Origin: Haliclona indistincta
Lineage: Eukaryota; Porifera; Demospongiae; Haplosclerida; Chalinidae
Length of the DNA stretch: 64,000 nt
Assembly: GCA_964017065.1 (NCBI GenBank)
Contig: OZ024787.1
Coordinates: 5,322,301 to 5,386,300 of the forward strand
Direction of reading: 5' to 3'
Shown one piece after another: positions 29,101 to 42,559 of the stretch (positions are counted from its first letter, which is position 1; every line of letters starts with the position of its first letter). Made by a program: the position numbers and the translations under genes. The notes beneath the pieces are model-generated. The model did no database searches. It was not told the origin of the DNA and saw nothing but the letters and a program-made list of their open reading frames with translations.

Positions 29101-32100
29101 CACTTATAGATTGGTCACTGCTTCTCTTGGGTCTACAAATTATCCAAATATGGCAATCATCATCTCTGTTAGTCTCTCCATTGTTGTCTGTCTTGCTATC
29201 ATGGCAACTCACCTCTGGTGGAGCTTTGACCTCAAAAAGATCAAGAGAAGGCTAGGATTTAATGCTCGACCGGAGTATATACTATTGCCCCAGTTGGTTG
29301 CAGATGAAGATGATGAAGAGGACAGACCTTATTTAGGATCCCCACCATCAATAGTGTATGGCTCACATAGAGGAGAGCATCAGTTTGTACTGGAGTTTCC
29401 TCATCCTCATGATGAGCATGAGTCTTCCTCTCCAGTGTTGCTAGCAAGAGAGCCGCTATTGTTTGATAATTAATCTCAGACAGTACTATTAGCTAGATTC
29501 TATAGTCTATAGACAGACAGTAGTGACTACTAGCATGTGTGACACTGAATTTTACTTAAATGTTTTGATCATAGTTTGTGTTCTGTGAGAGTAGTGTCCA
29601 CTCCCAGCTAATAAATTATTTGTCCGCCGGTATATGCTATACATCCTTTTTACTTTTCCATTGCCAGTCGTACTAGCACCTACATCAGTGGCTATACGTA
29701 AGATTTCGATCATACAATATTTTGTCACAAGCTAAATTCAATTCAATGCACGTCAGGTGTCAGTCAATAGCAACTAGCAGAATAGCTATAGTCTGCCACA
29801 GCAGCCACTGATGTAGGGATCTATGGTCTGTTAGCAAGTCAATCGTGTTACCATTCCATGCTTGCTCCTTGTTGGTTTACATTGTGGACCAGTAGCAGAT
29901 TTCTTTATCCCTACATCCTTTTGATATCATTAGAAATCTTTTTATTTTCTTGTTTGTGTCCTTTTTCATTTTCAGTGAGTTTCAAATGTTTGATGCAGTT
30001 CGAATTTGACAAGATAATGTATCTCTTTGTTCCACCATTGATTTGGTTTGCTTTTGTTGATAATTGCTTTTTAACTTGTGGCTCCTAAATACTGAAACTA
30101 GCTCATGCATTCATGCATGTTGCAGGATTACACAGCATATGAGCCCCGCCCACTCTGGTTTAGAAATTTCTGTATGACTGTGATACTATATCTGGCAAGC
30201 AGCAGAACGGTGATACTACACGAGCTTACTCGGAGAGCTGTTCTTCGAAGACTCCAGATGCCAATATGCGTTCTCCATACGGCGATACTTTTTACTAATA
30301 AATTCGTGTGATTGGTCACGTGCGTATTACTTAATCACAATATGGCGTCAAACACTTAGCTGACAACTGTTGGTGATCGTGAACTCGTCAAATTTATATC
30401 ATCGTTTCGCTAAAAACTAAGTTCAAAAGGCACATGCCAGGAGAATTTCACGACTGTTCGTGGGTGCATTGCTCATGTAAAGGTGCTAGGCGAGTAGAAG
30501 AAAGAAAGAAAGAAGAAGAAGAAAACGAAGATGACGAAACTCAATTTTCACCGTTTCCAGGTTCGTCACTTTAGTAACAATTTCGAGCAATCTCCTTGCT
30601 ACTGTAAGATGGGGCAACGCCAGATAGCAGATCTAAGTGTCTTTGGACGTATAAAATACATCACCAGACGAAATATCAGCGTTTGAACGCTAATACATTG
30701 TATGTAGCCGCCATCTTGTTTTCTCGTTCATCCCTACATAGGGAGTCACTACCGTGCCTCCCTAATACCACTGTGAAACTACATTCACACACTGACATAA
30801 TATCTGGCATAGAACTCATTCAGTACTCAATACCACCAATACTCAAGCGTAAACTGCTCCGGTATCGAAATGAAACTTTTGGTATCGCCCACAACTACAA
30901 AAAAAGATCATTGAAATGATCTATCTTCTAGAGAGAGAAAAATAAAAAATGAGAGTCGTGAGTCAACCTCGCCAGGAAACTATATAAAGTGTGCGCAAGT
31001 CGCCCTTATTTATCCTATCAGTGGGCATTGTGGTTGCCATGGTACTAGTCAGTTGAATACACCATGCCTACGTCATGGTGTATCATGAATACACCACGGG
31101 TAGGCATCGTAGAACTAATACTTATAAAGTGTTCAATGTTGTCATCTTTATTATGAAAAATGACTCATTAATGTGGTTAAAATAATTTTAACACATGTAC
31201 AAACACTCTTGCCTCCTGGATTTGGAAGTACATGTAAAACAATGTTGCTGTGATTGATCTATCCTGTATAGTCAAAAACTATTTTACGCATAACATAAAC
31301 TCTGATGTTTATTCGTCACAAGGGAGTTTCCCTAACACAATGGACCAGCTGTAGAATATAAAGTGCCAAGTAGTGTTGTCTGTTGTGCTTATTATAAGTA
31401 CATGTACTGTTCACTGGTGTTATATTTACTGTTGTCAGGTCTGTTAGTAATGGTGTCCAGTGAGTTGGTGGTTCTACTGATAGTATGTGTTGGGATCAAT
31501 ACTGGATCAGCACAACAACAACCAGGTGACCATATAACAATAGTGGTATTTCTTGTCACTCTGGTAGCAGTACACAATTTCATGCACTTTCCCCGGAACC
31601 ATGTCAAGATGATGAAACAAACAAGTGCAATTTTAGCAGTGCTTTTGATACAGACCTCGGTGCCTATGTTAACACTACTATAAAATGTGTGGATAATTAT
31701 TGTACAGCTACAATAAACAGCTTAGCAAGATACTGTAACTTTATGAACATCGGAGCTGATGTATCCCTACCTATCCATTGCTCTCTGTGTTACCCCAGCA
31801 CACCAGGTCTATTGTGGGACTGCAATATCTTATCAGGTGAGTATATAATCTGAAGAACAGCTCTGACATTATTTATGATAATATAATACGAAACAGCTCT
31901 ACCATGGAGCTGAATGGCTAGCATCATGCCCTTGATGGTATTGCAAAACTATAACTATAAATGTGATTCTTAATTCATCAAAATAAAAATAAAAATAGTG
32001 TCTATTCTGTCAAACACGAATAAAATTATTATAACTACTCAATGAACTACAGCATTATTTGTCAGTTGCCTCTTATTATCTACAGCAACTGAAGTGACTA

Positions 32101-35100
32101 CAAGTATCTCTCTTCACAGCACAATACCTTCTACCATGGAGACTGCTACTATGATCACTACATCAACCAATACCATGACAAACAAAATGAATCAAGTCAC
32201 CACGACAACAGTTGCTATGACAACTAATGATGTCCCATCCTGTCATTAACACTACTGATACAGCCTGTGCAAGCACTACCTCCATACTGACATATACTAC
32301 CATCAGTGCAGTACTAGTCACAATAATAGCACTAGGAGTACTATTATTAGTGTTAGTTGTTATCATAGTGTGCTATAGAGCTAAACAAGGTAAACACTGT
32401 CAACGACAAGAACTAACAAAGTGAGTGATTGTGTTACTAGTGATGCTGCTAGTATCCAGCTCTACTGTAGTGATATAGAGTGCACTGAGAACACATGTTA
32501 TACCACAGTGGGAGCTACTAGCAGCTAGTGATTGCAGCATGGAGCAGCAGCGCCAGGACGACGCCTCGCCTGAAGATGAACAAAATCCTCAATACGATGA
32601 ACCACGCAGGATTATTGGAAACCATTAGATCAGCATCAGTGAAGCAGCACATATAGAATGCTGTACTGTCACAAACTACACTATTACCATTATAATACAG
32701 TAGCTATAGACTCCATACTGAGTAGGACCCATTAAACTTGATGTTGTGTATAATGGGATCCAAAGCCCAACACAAAGAACAAAATTTTACACAAAATAAT
32801 GTTTATGCAAGCATGTTATGAGCTAGTCTGAACCTCCAGGGTCAGGCTGCTAAAAGATGAGCTAAATATTGTTGCAAGAGTATGTTCAATTGTTCGTGCA
32901 TATGGGATTTTTGCTGTTGACTCTGACACAGTATGGATGCAAACTGCTAGGGGTGGGGCATGCACTGACCCTTATATCAGGAGACCTCTGCTCCTATGTA
33001 TGTATGAAAATGCTTGTACACATGTACTTATTATTCTTAAATGCTACCATAAAGGATTGTCAAGCAGTTTGCTAAACACCAGCTCTACTGTAGTGATATA
33101 GAGTGCACTGAGAACACAGTTAGTCCAGTAACTACTACCCAGCAACCATAGACAACTTCTCTGATCCAGTCAAACACCACAAGTATTCCACAAGAATAGC
33201 TTGATGTTGGTCTAAATCGAACAGTGACTTCATAATTTAGAACTTATAGTGTCATGGTAGCTATCACACACTGAGTATGATCCTTTCTTTACGAGCTGAC
33301 ATTGTAGAGTCACTTATGCTACCGTCCCTGAATGTGGACACTAAATTGCATGTATTACTGCAGAACTCTTAAAATGCAGACAAAGCATTGTTCAAATCAA
33401 ATTTTCTTACTACTGAGGTCACCTGGATAACGGATTCATTGTACAGTGAATACCAGAGTAGTGATAGAGTGTGTTTTTACTGAAGTAGTGATAGGGTGTT
33501 CACCACAATCAAGTGTAGTACCTCTCAAAACTGGTATTCATTTGTAAATTCCCTTTTACCATTTCTAGTGAGCTAAATGCAAGATAAGTTCAATCCTACT
33601 ACATTGTTATTATTCGTCTAGTTCAGTATAATAGTGATCTGTGTGCCTATGCTAGGTTTATAAGTGCTGAACACTGGTGTTCTATTGTCAGTACAGCAGT
33701 AGGTCTGTTAGTAATGCTGTCCAGTGAGTTGGTGGTTCTACTGATAATATGTGTTGGGATCAATACTGGATCAGCACAACTAGTAGGTGAGCAAGCTAGT
33801 AGCTCCATGAAAGCATTACCATCATAGTAAGATTAGCATTCTATGCTTGCACCCTTAATCACACTGATGCATGACTAGGCACTACTCGATCATAGGAACA
33901 TTTACATATCATCTGTTTTGTGCATACATTGCTTTGTTCTTGATTGGAGAATGGTCAAATCTGATCTCACGCATAAGGGTACAATTTTCTAGTAACAATC
34001 TGGTTGCCCCATGGGGTGTCTAACACTACTTGTACAGTGCTTGGTCATTGTCAAGTGTGACATATTTTATTCCACAGAATCATGTCAAGATGGAACTGAA
34101 AGAAAATGCAATTTTCACAATTCTTTTGATACCAGCTTTGTCTGTGTGTCCACTACATTGAGCTGTGTAAACAATGGTTGCACAGCAGTTATAAACAGTA
34201 ATGCCCGAAGCTGTCAGTTCACAGGAGCTGGTGCATCTCAACCTGTCCATTGCTGTCTGTGTCATACCAATACAACAGGCTCATTACAACTACTATGGGA
34301 CTGTATTATAACCACTCTATCACCATCATCATCATCATGTGAGTATAGTAACAATAATTATACTATTGACTTAAGATGTGTACACTTTAATACCATAGTT
34401 GTACATAAATTAAAAATCTATTCCTTATTGCCGAGCAAACATAGTAGCTAAAGATTATTATTTAGTTGCCGTAAATGTAAAATTTTTACGAGCACAAATG
34501 AACAAAAATCATAATAATATTATTTGAATCTCATACTCCAATATAAAAATTGTGTATGGACACTATTTTGATAATAAAGGTGGTACCCACGAAAACAAAC
34601 ATTTTCTTAAATAAAATTTTCTACAGAAGGTACTTAGTCATGCTAAAGTAATCTCAAAGAGCAAGGAGGACTGACTTTTGCTAAATGTTTTTGTAACTAT
34701 CTACAGATACTGCACTACCCACAGATACTGCACTATCCACAGATACTACACTATCCACAGATACTGCACTATCCACAGATACTGCACTATCACAGATGGT
34801 GACAACTAGTGTCATGACTACTAGTGACAGCACATTGCCTGTGGCAACTACATCACTAGTACAAGCAATCATCACACCAACTATTACCACGGAAACCAAG
34901 AACAGGATTTCAGCAACAAGCAACATTTCAGCAGTTGTCATGGCAACCAATAGTGCACTATCTGCTACCAGTATTATAACATCCTCCGTCATGGCAACTG
35001 GTGCTATCACAGCAATAGTATGCTCAGTAGTAATTGCAGTAGCACTAATACTATTACTTTAATATTATCATAATTATTATATATTTTATCAAAAAAGTGA

Positions 35101-38100
35101 GTGACTATGCAGTTTGTAAAAATTAATTCATGTCGCACCACTGTCATCTCAACATTTTAAGTACTAAAATTTGTATTATAACAAGATGCTTTTATAAATA
35201 ATAATTCAATAAAATTAATAAATATTTTTTTAATGAAGATTCTCAGCAATGAAACTTATAGCTGTGTCTCATTGACTAGAGGACTACTCACCCCTGCAGT
35301 GCAGTCAAACCCAGTGAAGGGTCTGGGCCGCATGACTACCTGCAGTGTGTTACAGTACAGTGTGATATAATTACTATGATCATAGTGTGCTATAGAGCTA
35401 AGATAAAGCAAGGATCAGTAACTATACAACAAGAACCAACAAAGTGAGTGATTGTGTTACTAGTGATGCTGCTAGTATCCAGCTCTACTGTAGTGATATA
35501 GAGTGCACTGAGAACACATGTTATGCTACTACCACCCAGCAACACATGGACATCAAGCTTACTACAGCTGCTAAGAGGTACTCAGACTATCATGATTATG
35601 AAGAACCAAAAGCACTGATAGATATTGGATGCACTCACACTATAATGTGACAATAACACTATCATTGTTGTAATAATTATTATGTGTTGTCGTTGAAAGT
35701 GTCATATGCAACAGTAATGCAGCGGTGATTATTTGATAAAACCCACACTAGCGGTATTGGGCTCAACAAGGTATACTTAACCTCGAGGCAACCGGCGCTT
35801 TGTGCTGTTAGTCTATCGTTAAAAAGCTTTCTTATTCCATATTAATTTTAGCACTAACATAAACTCTGTGGTTGATGTTACTAATAGTATCATCACAATC
35901 GAGTTTCCACTATGGGGCACCAGACTAGTTATGTACAGTATAAAGAGTAGTGTTGTCTGTTGTGGTCGTTTAAGTACATGTACTGTTAACTTGTGTTATA
36001 TTCACTGTCAGTCTGTTAGTAATGGTGTCCAGTGAGTTGGTGCTACTGATAGTATGTGTTGGGATCAATACTGGATCAGCACAAGACCAACCAGGTAAGC
36101 CAGAGCCACACTGAAGACATACCGTATAGCGTGAAATTTTCGCGGGAGAAATTTTTTGCGAATACATGAGATAGAGCATTTCACAAATAATATTTTTGAC
36201 AAAAACAAGACATTCACAGATAATATTTCTCAAAATAGCCTGTGATTCGTGAAATTTACGTGCTACAAAGTAGGCTACAAAAATGGTATTTCTTGTCAAT
36301 GTACATGTATTATTGTGTGCTTCCCTAGAACCTTGTCAAGATGAAAAAGACAGATGCAATTTTAACAGTGGTTTTGATACTAACATCACTCAATGTGTGT
36401 CCACCACATTGAGCTGTGGTAATAATCATTGTACAACTGTAATAAACACTCTCACACGAGACTGTCAGTTCATAAACATAGGAGCTAATGTATCACTACC
36501 TATCCACTGCTGTGTGTGTGGCATTAGTCATATACTATCATGGGATTGTAATATAACCACACCCTCATCGATCCTACTTGTTTTAGGTGAGTATTAAATG
36601 CATTCAGAGTTCTTAAGGTCAAAACTCTGCAATGTACGTGTCCAAGCACTATCAAAACTTACATAAATTTCATACTAATCATGATCAAGTGCATGTACAT
36701 GTATTCTGCCCACTCTCTAGAAGCCTAATAAAAGCCATTAATTTTGATTACTTCTTTGTTAATGTCAAGCATGTATATCTAGCAAAAATATGCTATGTGT
36801 ACATGCACATGTTTATCCACAGCTACTACACCAGCAAAAGCTACTGCACTATTCATAGATACTGCACTATCCACAGCTACTGCACTATCCACAGCTACTG
36901 CACTATCCACAGATACTGCACTATCCACAGCTACTGCACTATCCACAGCTGTGACTACTAGAGCCTCTTTCAATAACACACTACCTGTTACCATGATGAC
37001 CACTACTGTCCCATTCATCATACCAACTACTATTACAAAGAGTACCACGCCAACAGTAGCTACTATGACAACACCCCCAGGGCCCTCTACACTAGTAACC
37101 ATGGCAACTGATGCTACTTTGATAACAGTAGCTGTCTTATTACTATTAATAGTAGTACTATTGATAGTACTAGTAGTAGTACAGTGTGTCGTCATAGTGT
37201 ACTATAGAGCTAAACACCATCAACAACAAGAACCAACAAAGTGAGTGATTGTGTTACTAGTGATGCTGCTAGTATCCAGCTCTACTGTAGTGATATAGAG
37301 TGCACTGAGAACACATGTTATGAAGCAGTAGCTACCACCCAGCAACATGCCACCATCACCAGCTCACCAGATGACGACCATCATGAGTATGAAGTACCAC
37401 GAGTGAATCAATAATCAACTACAGTATTTCAATGTTATATTTGAACGTCATGTTGTAACATGTCACAGATTTCATCACACACAGTACAATAGAGACTGTA
37501 TAGATTCTTCACAATGAGCATATCATTGGTTGAGTTGGTTTCTATACCACGTTTAAATTTCACAAACTGTTATTGCACTTATTAAAAATTTTAAGTCAAA
37601 TTTAACTGAAATCTCTGTTCTATAAAAACAGCTCAGACTACTGACCATCTACACAAGTAAAAGGTGTGATATGCACAATTCCCTGTGAGTGTGGAGCTAA
37701 ATATATAGGAGAGACTGGACATAGCCTAACAGCAAGAATGAGTGAACACAAGATGGCTGTTAAGAACAAAGACATATCTAATGCATGTGATGATGTGATT
37801 ACAACCAACCACTCAATAAAGCACAAATTTTAACGACAAAATCGCACTAGTTGAAGATGAAGATTAAAGAAGGACTAGAGATAAGGAGGGTTAAGCCAGA
37901 AATGAACATGGACATCGGAATGCAACTAGACAAGACTTGGTCTCAGTACAGCAGATCCCAATGTGTTCATTTTTGTGTTTATTTCACTGTACCCGTTTCT
38001 CTTGCTGCTGTATAGTTTAGGTTACTAGTTATTCATTTTTGTAACTGATGAAGAACTTCGGTTCAAAATGTCTTACAAAGAAAGTTTCGATGAGGCTACA

Positions 38101-39921
38101 ACGATAAGCCCACCGAATTATCCGCTACGTATACATGTAGTAGATTAGACATTCTTATGGCTGTCGCAGGTTCAAGTGGGACTGCAGTAGCAGGCACAGT
38201 CTGTACCCATGTGAGAGTCTAGCTCAGTTCAAATAGTTGCATTAAATGTACAATGAAAAGGTGACCAGTGACCCTCTGTTAGACATGTTTCATGTGAGCA
38301 ATACCAACCAAGTGATAAGAATGAAATGAGTACAAGAAAGAGGAGCTCTATGATCGTACCTTAGGGAAATTACTCTCATCATCCAGGATATGAATAATAC
38401 CGTTTGGTTTCTTCACAATGAGATCAATGCACAACTGGTTGTCCTTGAACCCAACTGGTCGCCACACAATGCTCTCCTTGAGGTATTCATTCTGTGAGGA
38501 GCACAGCACAAATGAGATACAGCAGTTTCACTACTTCTTGCAATCTAAAAGCATCAACTATAGAGCGTAAACTGTGTTCAATCTGAATCACGCAATGTAA
38601 TAAATAAGGCACGGATCACGCTTTACGCTTATGAGACTAAAATGCTCTAATAAATTTATTCAGCTTTGTGTTTGAGACTATGGTATTGCATGTTTGTGGA
38701 TCTATCTATCAATTTGTGCATACGACATCTGATGTACGTCTGTCTGTCTGTCTGTCTGTCTGTCTAACCTGTTCCATTGTGAAAATGTGTTGGTTAAAAT
38801 AAAACTGCAGGCTCTCATTAGCATAGTTGATACACAACTGCTCAAAACTGTTCACTTTGAAATCCTGCAAGGGACCAAAACAAAGCTTCACTCAAAAGCT
38901 GAAAAAGATAATGTCAGCTGCATTGATAACACTGGTGCAGACAAGTTCATATAATTTATTCTGTCAACTGCTACAAACGTACTTCAAATCCAAAGATGTC
39001 CAGTATAGCAATGGAGGAGTGCTTCCGGTTCCTACAGACAATGCTGTTAATTCTAGCAACCAGCCAACGAAACAGGTTAGCATAGAGAGCCTTGGCTAGT
39101 GCATCTCTGAATAGAAACAATCACAAATAATTCACTGTACATGTATTGTTTGAGCAAAGCATGATGTACCGTATAGCGAGAAATTTTCGCAGAAGAACGT
39201 TTTCGCGAATGCTCAAGATAGAGGATTTCACGAATAATATTTTCGCGAATCAGCGCTATTGCTCTATCTTTGTCAACAAAAAAACAAGTTCGCGAATAGC
39301 CTATAATTCGCAAAACTTTTTTCCGCAAAAATTTTTCTGCTATATGGTAGCTTATAGGGGCTTAAAGATTTCTCAAAATTTAAGTAACTGTGCTAGTGGT
39401 GTAATATTACTGAACGGCAATTTTTCAAACTCATTTTGGAATTGATTCAGGTCTCATACCATACAAGGTTAACATAACACATAGCCTCGTACCCAGGCCT
39501 TCTGGGCACGAGGCTAACACAATACCTGGTGTTTGTCGCTTGCTTGACAGAGAACGGAGAACGAAACAGCTCGCTCCGTGTGACCTTGAATTTAAAAATT
39601 GGAAGAATAGAGTAAAATACAGAATTATAAGAACTAACAATACATGGCTTTATAGCAAAAACAAGCAAAATTTCCAAGACTGACATTTATTGCAGCACAA
39701 AATGCACTTTCAGGGAATATTTAACCTGTCTCACTAGTTACTAGTGTGTGTGCTGTAATAACACATGTGTGTGTTAGTGAGCTATGCCCCTCACTGTGAT
39801 CTTGTGTGTTAATGATAGCTCTAGACAATCGGCTGAGATAGAGAGGAGAGTACCAATGATGAGTAGGTGATCAGGTGAGTGGACTACTGCTCCTTCCTGA
39901 CCATGCTTCTGCTCCAGTAGA

Positions 39922-39972
<51 letters not shown>

Positions 39973-42488
39973 GTAAGTGACTGACTGAGCAAGTGGGTGA
40001 GTAAGCAAGTGAGTGAGTGAGTAAAAATTTCAATACTCTATCAGTTTAAAGAAGTTAAATGCACCAAAAACTTGCCACATCATTTTTAGAATGCTGACCA
40101 AGGGTATGTATATTTAGCTGAGGTCTTATCTCGTCACTGCGAGGTTCAACAGGCCCTTGATGTAGCACCACACAACAAGAAAATCTCACTAGTTATCAAC
40201 AATCTAATCATAACATGTAACACTATGCATACGAGCTACATGTATACATGTATAGTAGAATTTTTGAAGCTGATGGTACTAACCATAAGCAAAAAATATT
40301 ACAATGCGACCACGATGGGATTCGAACCCACAATCTTCTGATTCGAAGTCAGACGCCTTATCCGTTAGGCCACGCGGTCAGTACATCAACACCTTGTTAC
40401 TGATAGGTGTATAGTTAAAGTGTTGCTTTGCTGTGCCTGGATCGAGAATATTACCGTATAGCCGGTTATTTTCATGTGGATTTAATTTTCGAACAGCTGG
40501 TGCGGGTTGAAAATTGGATTTCGAAAAACTCTTTTTGCCTATTTAAAAAGTTCTGTGACGTGGCTCTGTGACGAAAATTAGACACAGCCAAAATTTAGCT
40601 AACGAAATATTTGACCAGCAAAAAAAACGGCTATACAGTATTACTGTAGCATGCATAATTGATATGCGCAATCTGTTTTAACAATGAGTTGCAATGCAGT
40701 CAAATTATTTGCAGTGAGTTGTTGCTTACATCAACCATTGTAAAGGTAACATTCCCAATATGAAGGACAGCAGCAAGAACACCAAACATGGCATCCTTAT
40801 CCTCCATCTACAGAGGGAAAAACATGATAATAAATCCTCAACCTCTGATAGCAAAACAAATCTTCTTGTGTGTGTTTGTGTTAATCGCACCTTGAATCCA
40901 AGCACATCCATCGCTGTGCACAGCCTTATAAAATCATCTTCATCTCTCTTCCCTGCTACATCTTGCAGTTCTCCATGGCAGTTGAGGTAGTGATAATCCT
41001 CAGCTCTAGTCAGTGAGTAACACTGCTTCTCCTCTGTCGATAAACCACAGAGTAGCTCGTAGAAGACATGGTAGCCTCTTTCTCCTCGAGAGTGACCAAC
41101 AATACGAGACTTCTCTAAAAGGTACTCCGAAATATTTGCACCATTTATTATACCACTGAGAAGGAGAGAGCATCCAAGTCACTACTCAGTTCTTTATCAT
41201 CAGCTCAAAAATGTAAGATTAAGTACAATTTACTTTTCTTACTTCTTACTGAAGAATACTTCCAGGTATTTTCCAAACCGACTTGAGTTATTGTTACGAA
41301 TGGTTTTAGCATTACCGAAGGACTCCAACAAAGGACTTGCTTCAACAATCTGCAGTACAAAAATAACCACCAGAACTCATGGCTGACATAGTCTTTGAAC
41401 TATCTTTATATTTTTGCTTGTTTGTTGCTTTATTTATTATTTTTATTTTTTTCTTTGCTTATTAACTCTAGGTATAATTTAGTAAAATAATATATTATTA
41501 GTATAAAAAAATTATGATTACAAAAAAGCATTACTATTAAAATCAGGCAATTTTACAAAATTTCTACGTTTTACAATAAAAACTGCAAAATTCAATGGAT
41601 GACTCACAGATTAATCTGCAACACTAGATACCATAGCCCATGTTTAATTTTGGTGAGGAGAACAATTCATTGAAATCGTGAAATCTAAGTCATGCTAAAA
41701 TTTTTACTAAGTGAAATTTGGTGCCGTGGAAACTATCAGCTCTGCGGTACTCGACTCTACTCACTTGTTCACTGATCAGGTTGGTAGTGGCCTTGTTACT
41801 AGCTGCCAGATACTGCATGAGCAGTTTAGTCGTCTCCGTCTTACCAGCTCCACTCTCACCACTAGAATAACACAAGACGTGAGAACTCTTTCCTCCTCTC
41901 TCTTTCTCACCTGATGACAATGCACTGGTCTTCACTGTTAGCTCTCATGCTAGAATATGCCGTGTTACCAACAGCAAATATGTGACTGCAGAGAGAGGTA
42001 AAACAAGAACTTATAAAAAGGAGTAGACATAAATTTAAAAATACACGTACATTGAAAATGTAGACGAATAGTGTGCGTGTGTTTGTGTGTGTGTGTGGGT
42101 GGTTCTACCAGTTGAACCCTGGTGGTTCAACTGGTAGAGTCTTGGGCTTATAACCCAGAGGGGACACTGGTTAGAATCCCAGAGCAGAGGAAGAACATCA
42201 CAAGTACTCCAGCCCACCAGCCGACCCATCTGTAAAATGGGTACCTGGTCTTGTGTTCACTGGCAGCGGCCTTGTACAATAGGAGGTCCATGTAGGCACA
42301 TGTTCACACCTCCTGTTGTGATCACAGGCTCACAGCTGGATGGTCCAGCAAGATGCCTGGTCAGGCTTCAGGAGATACCATCATGCTAGCACAGACCTAT
42401 AACCTGCTTAGTGCACAGGAATGTTTCAATCGCCACCTGGTGTGGAACTCCTCTTGAGGAGGGTGGTGGGTAAACTTTGCTTGTGTGT

Positions 42489-42559
<71 letters not shown>

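Noticed and set aside
42119..42190. Functional tRNA with anticodon TAT
   Set aside because: Box A and B are recognisable, but arms do not pair properly and a SINE-type body follows directly.
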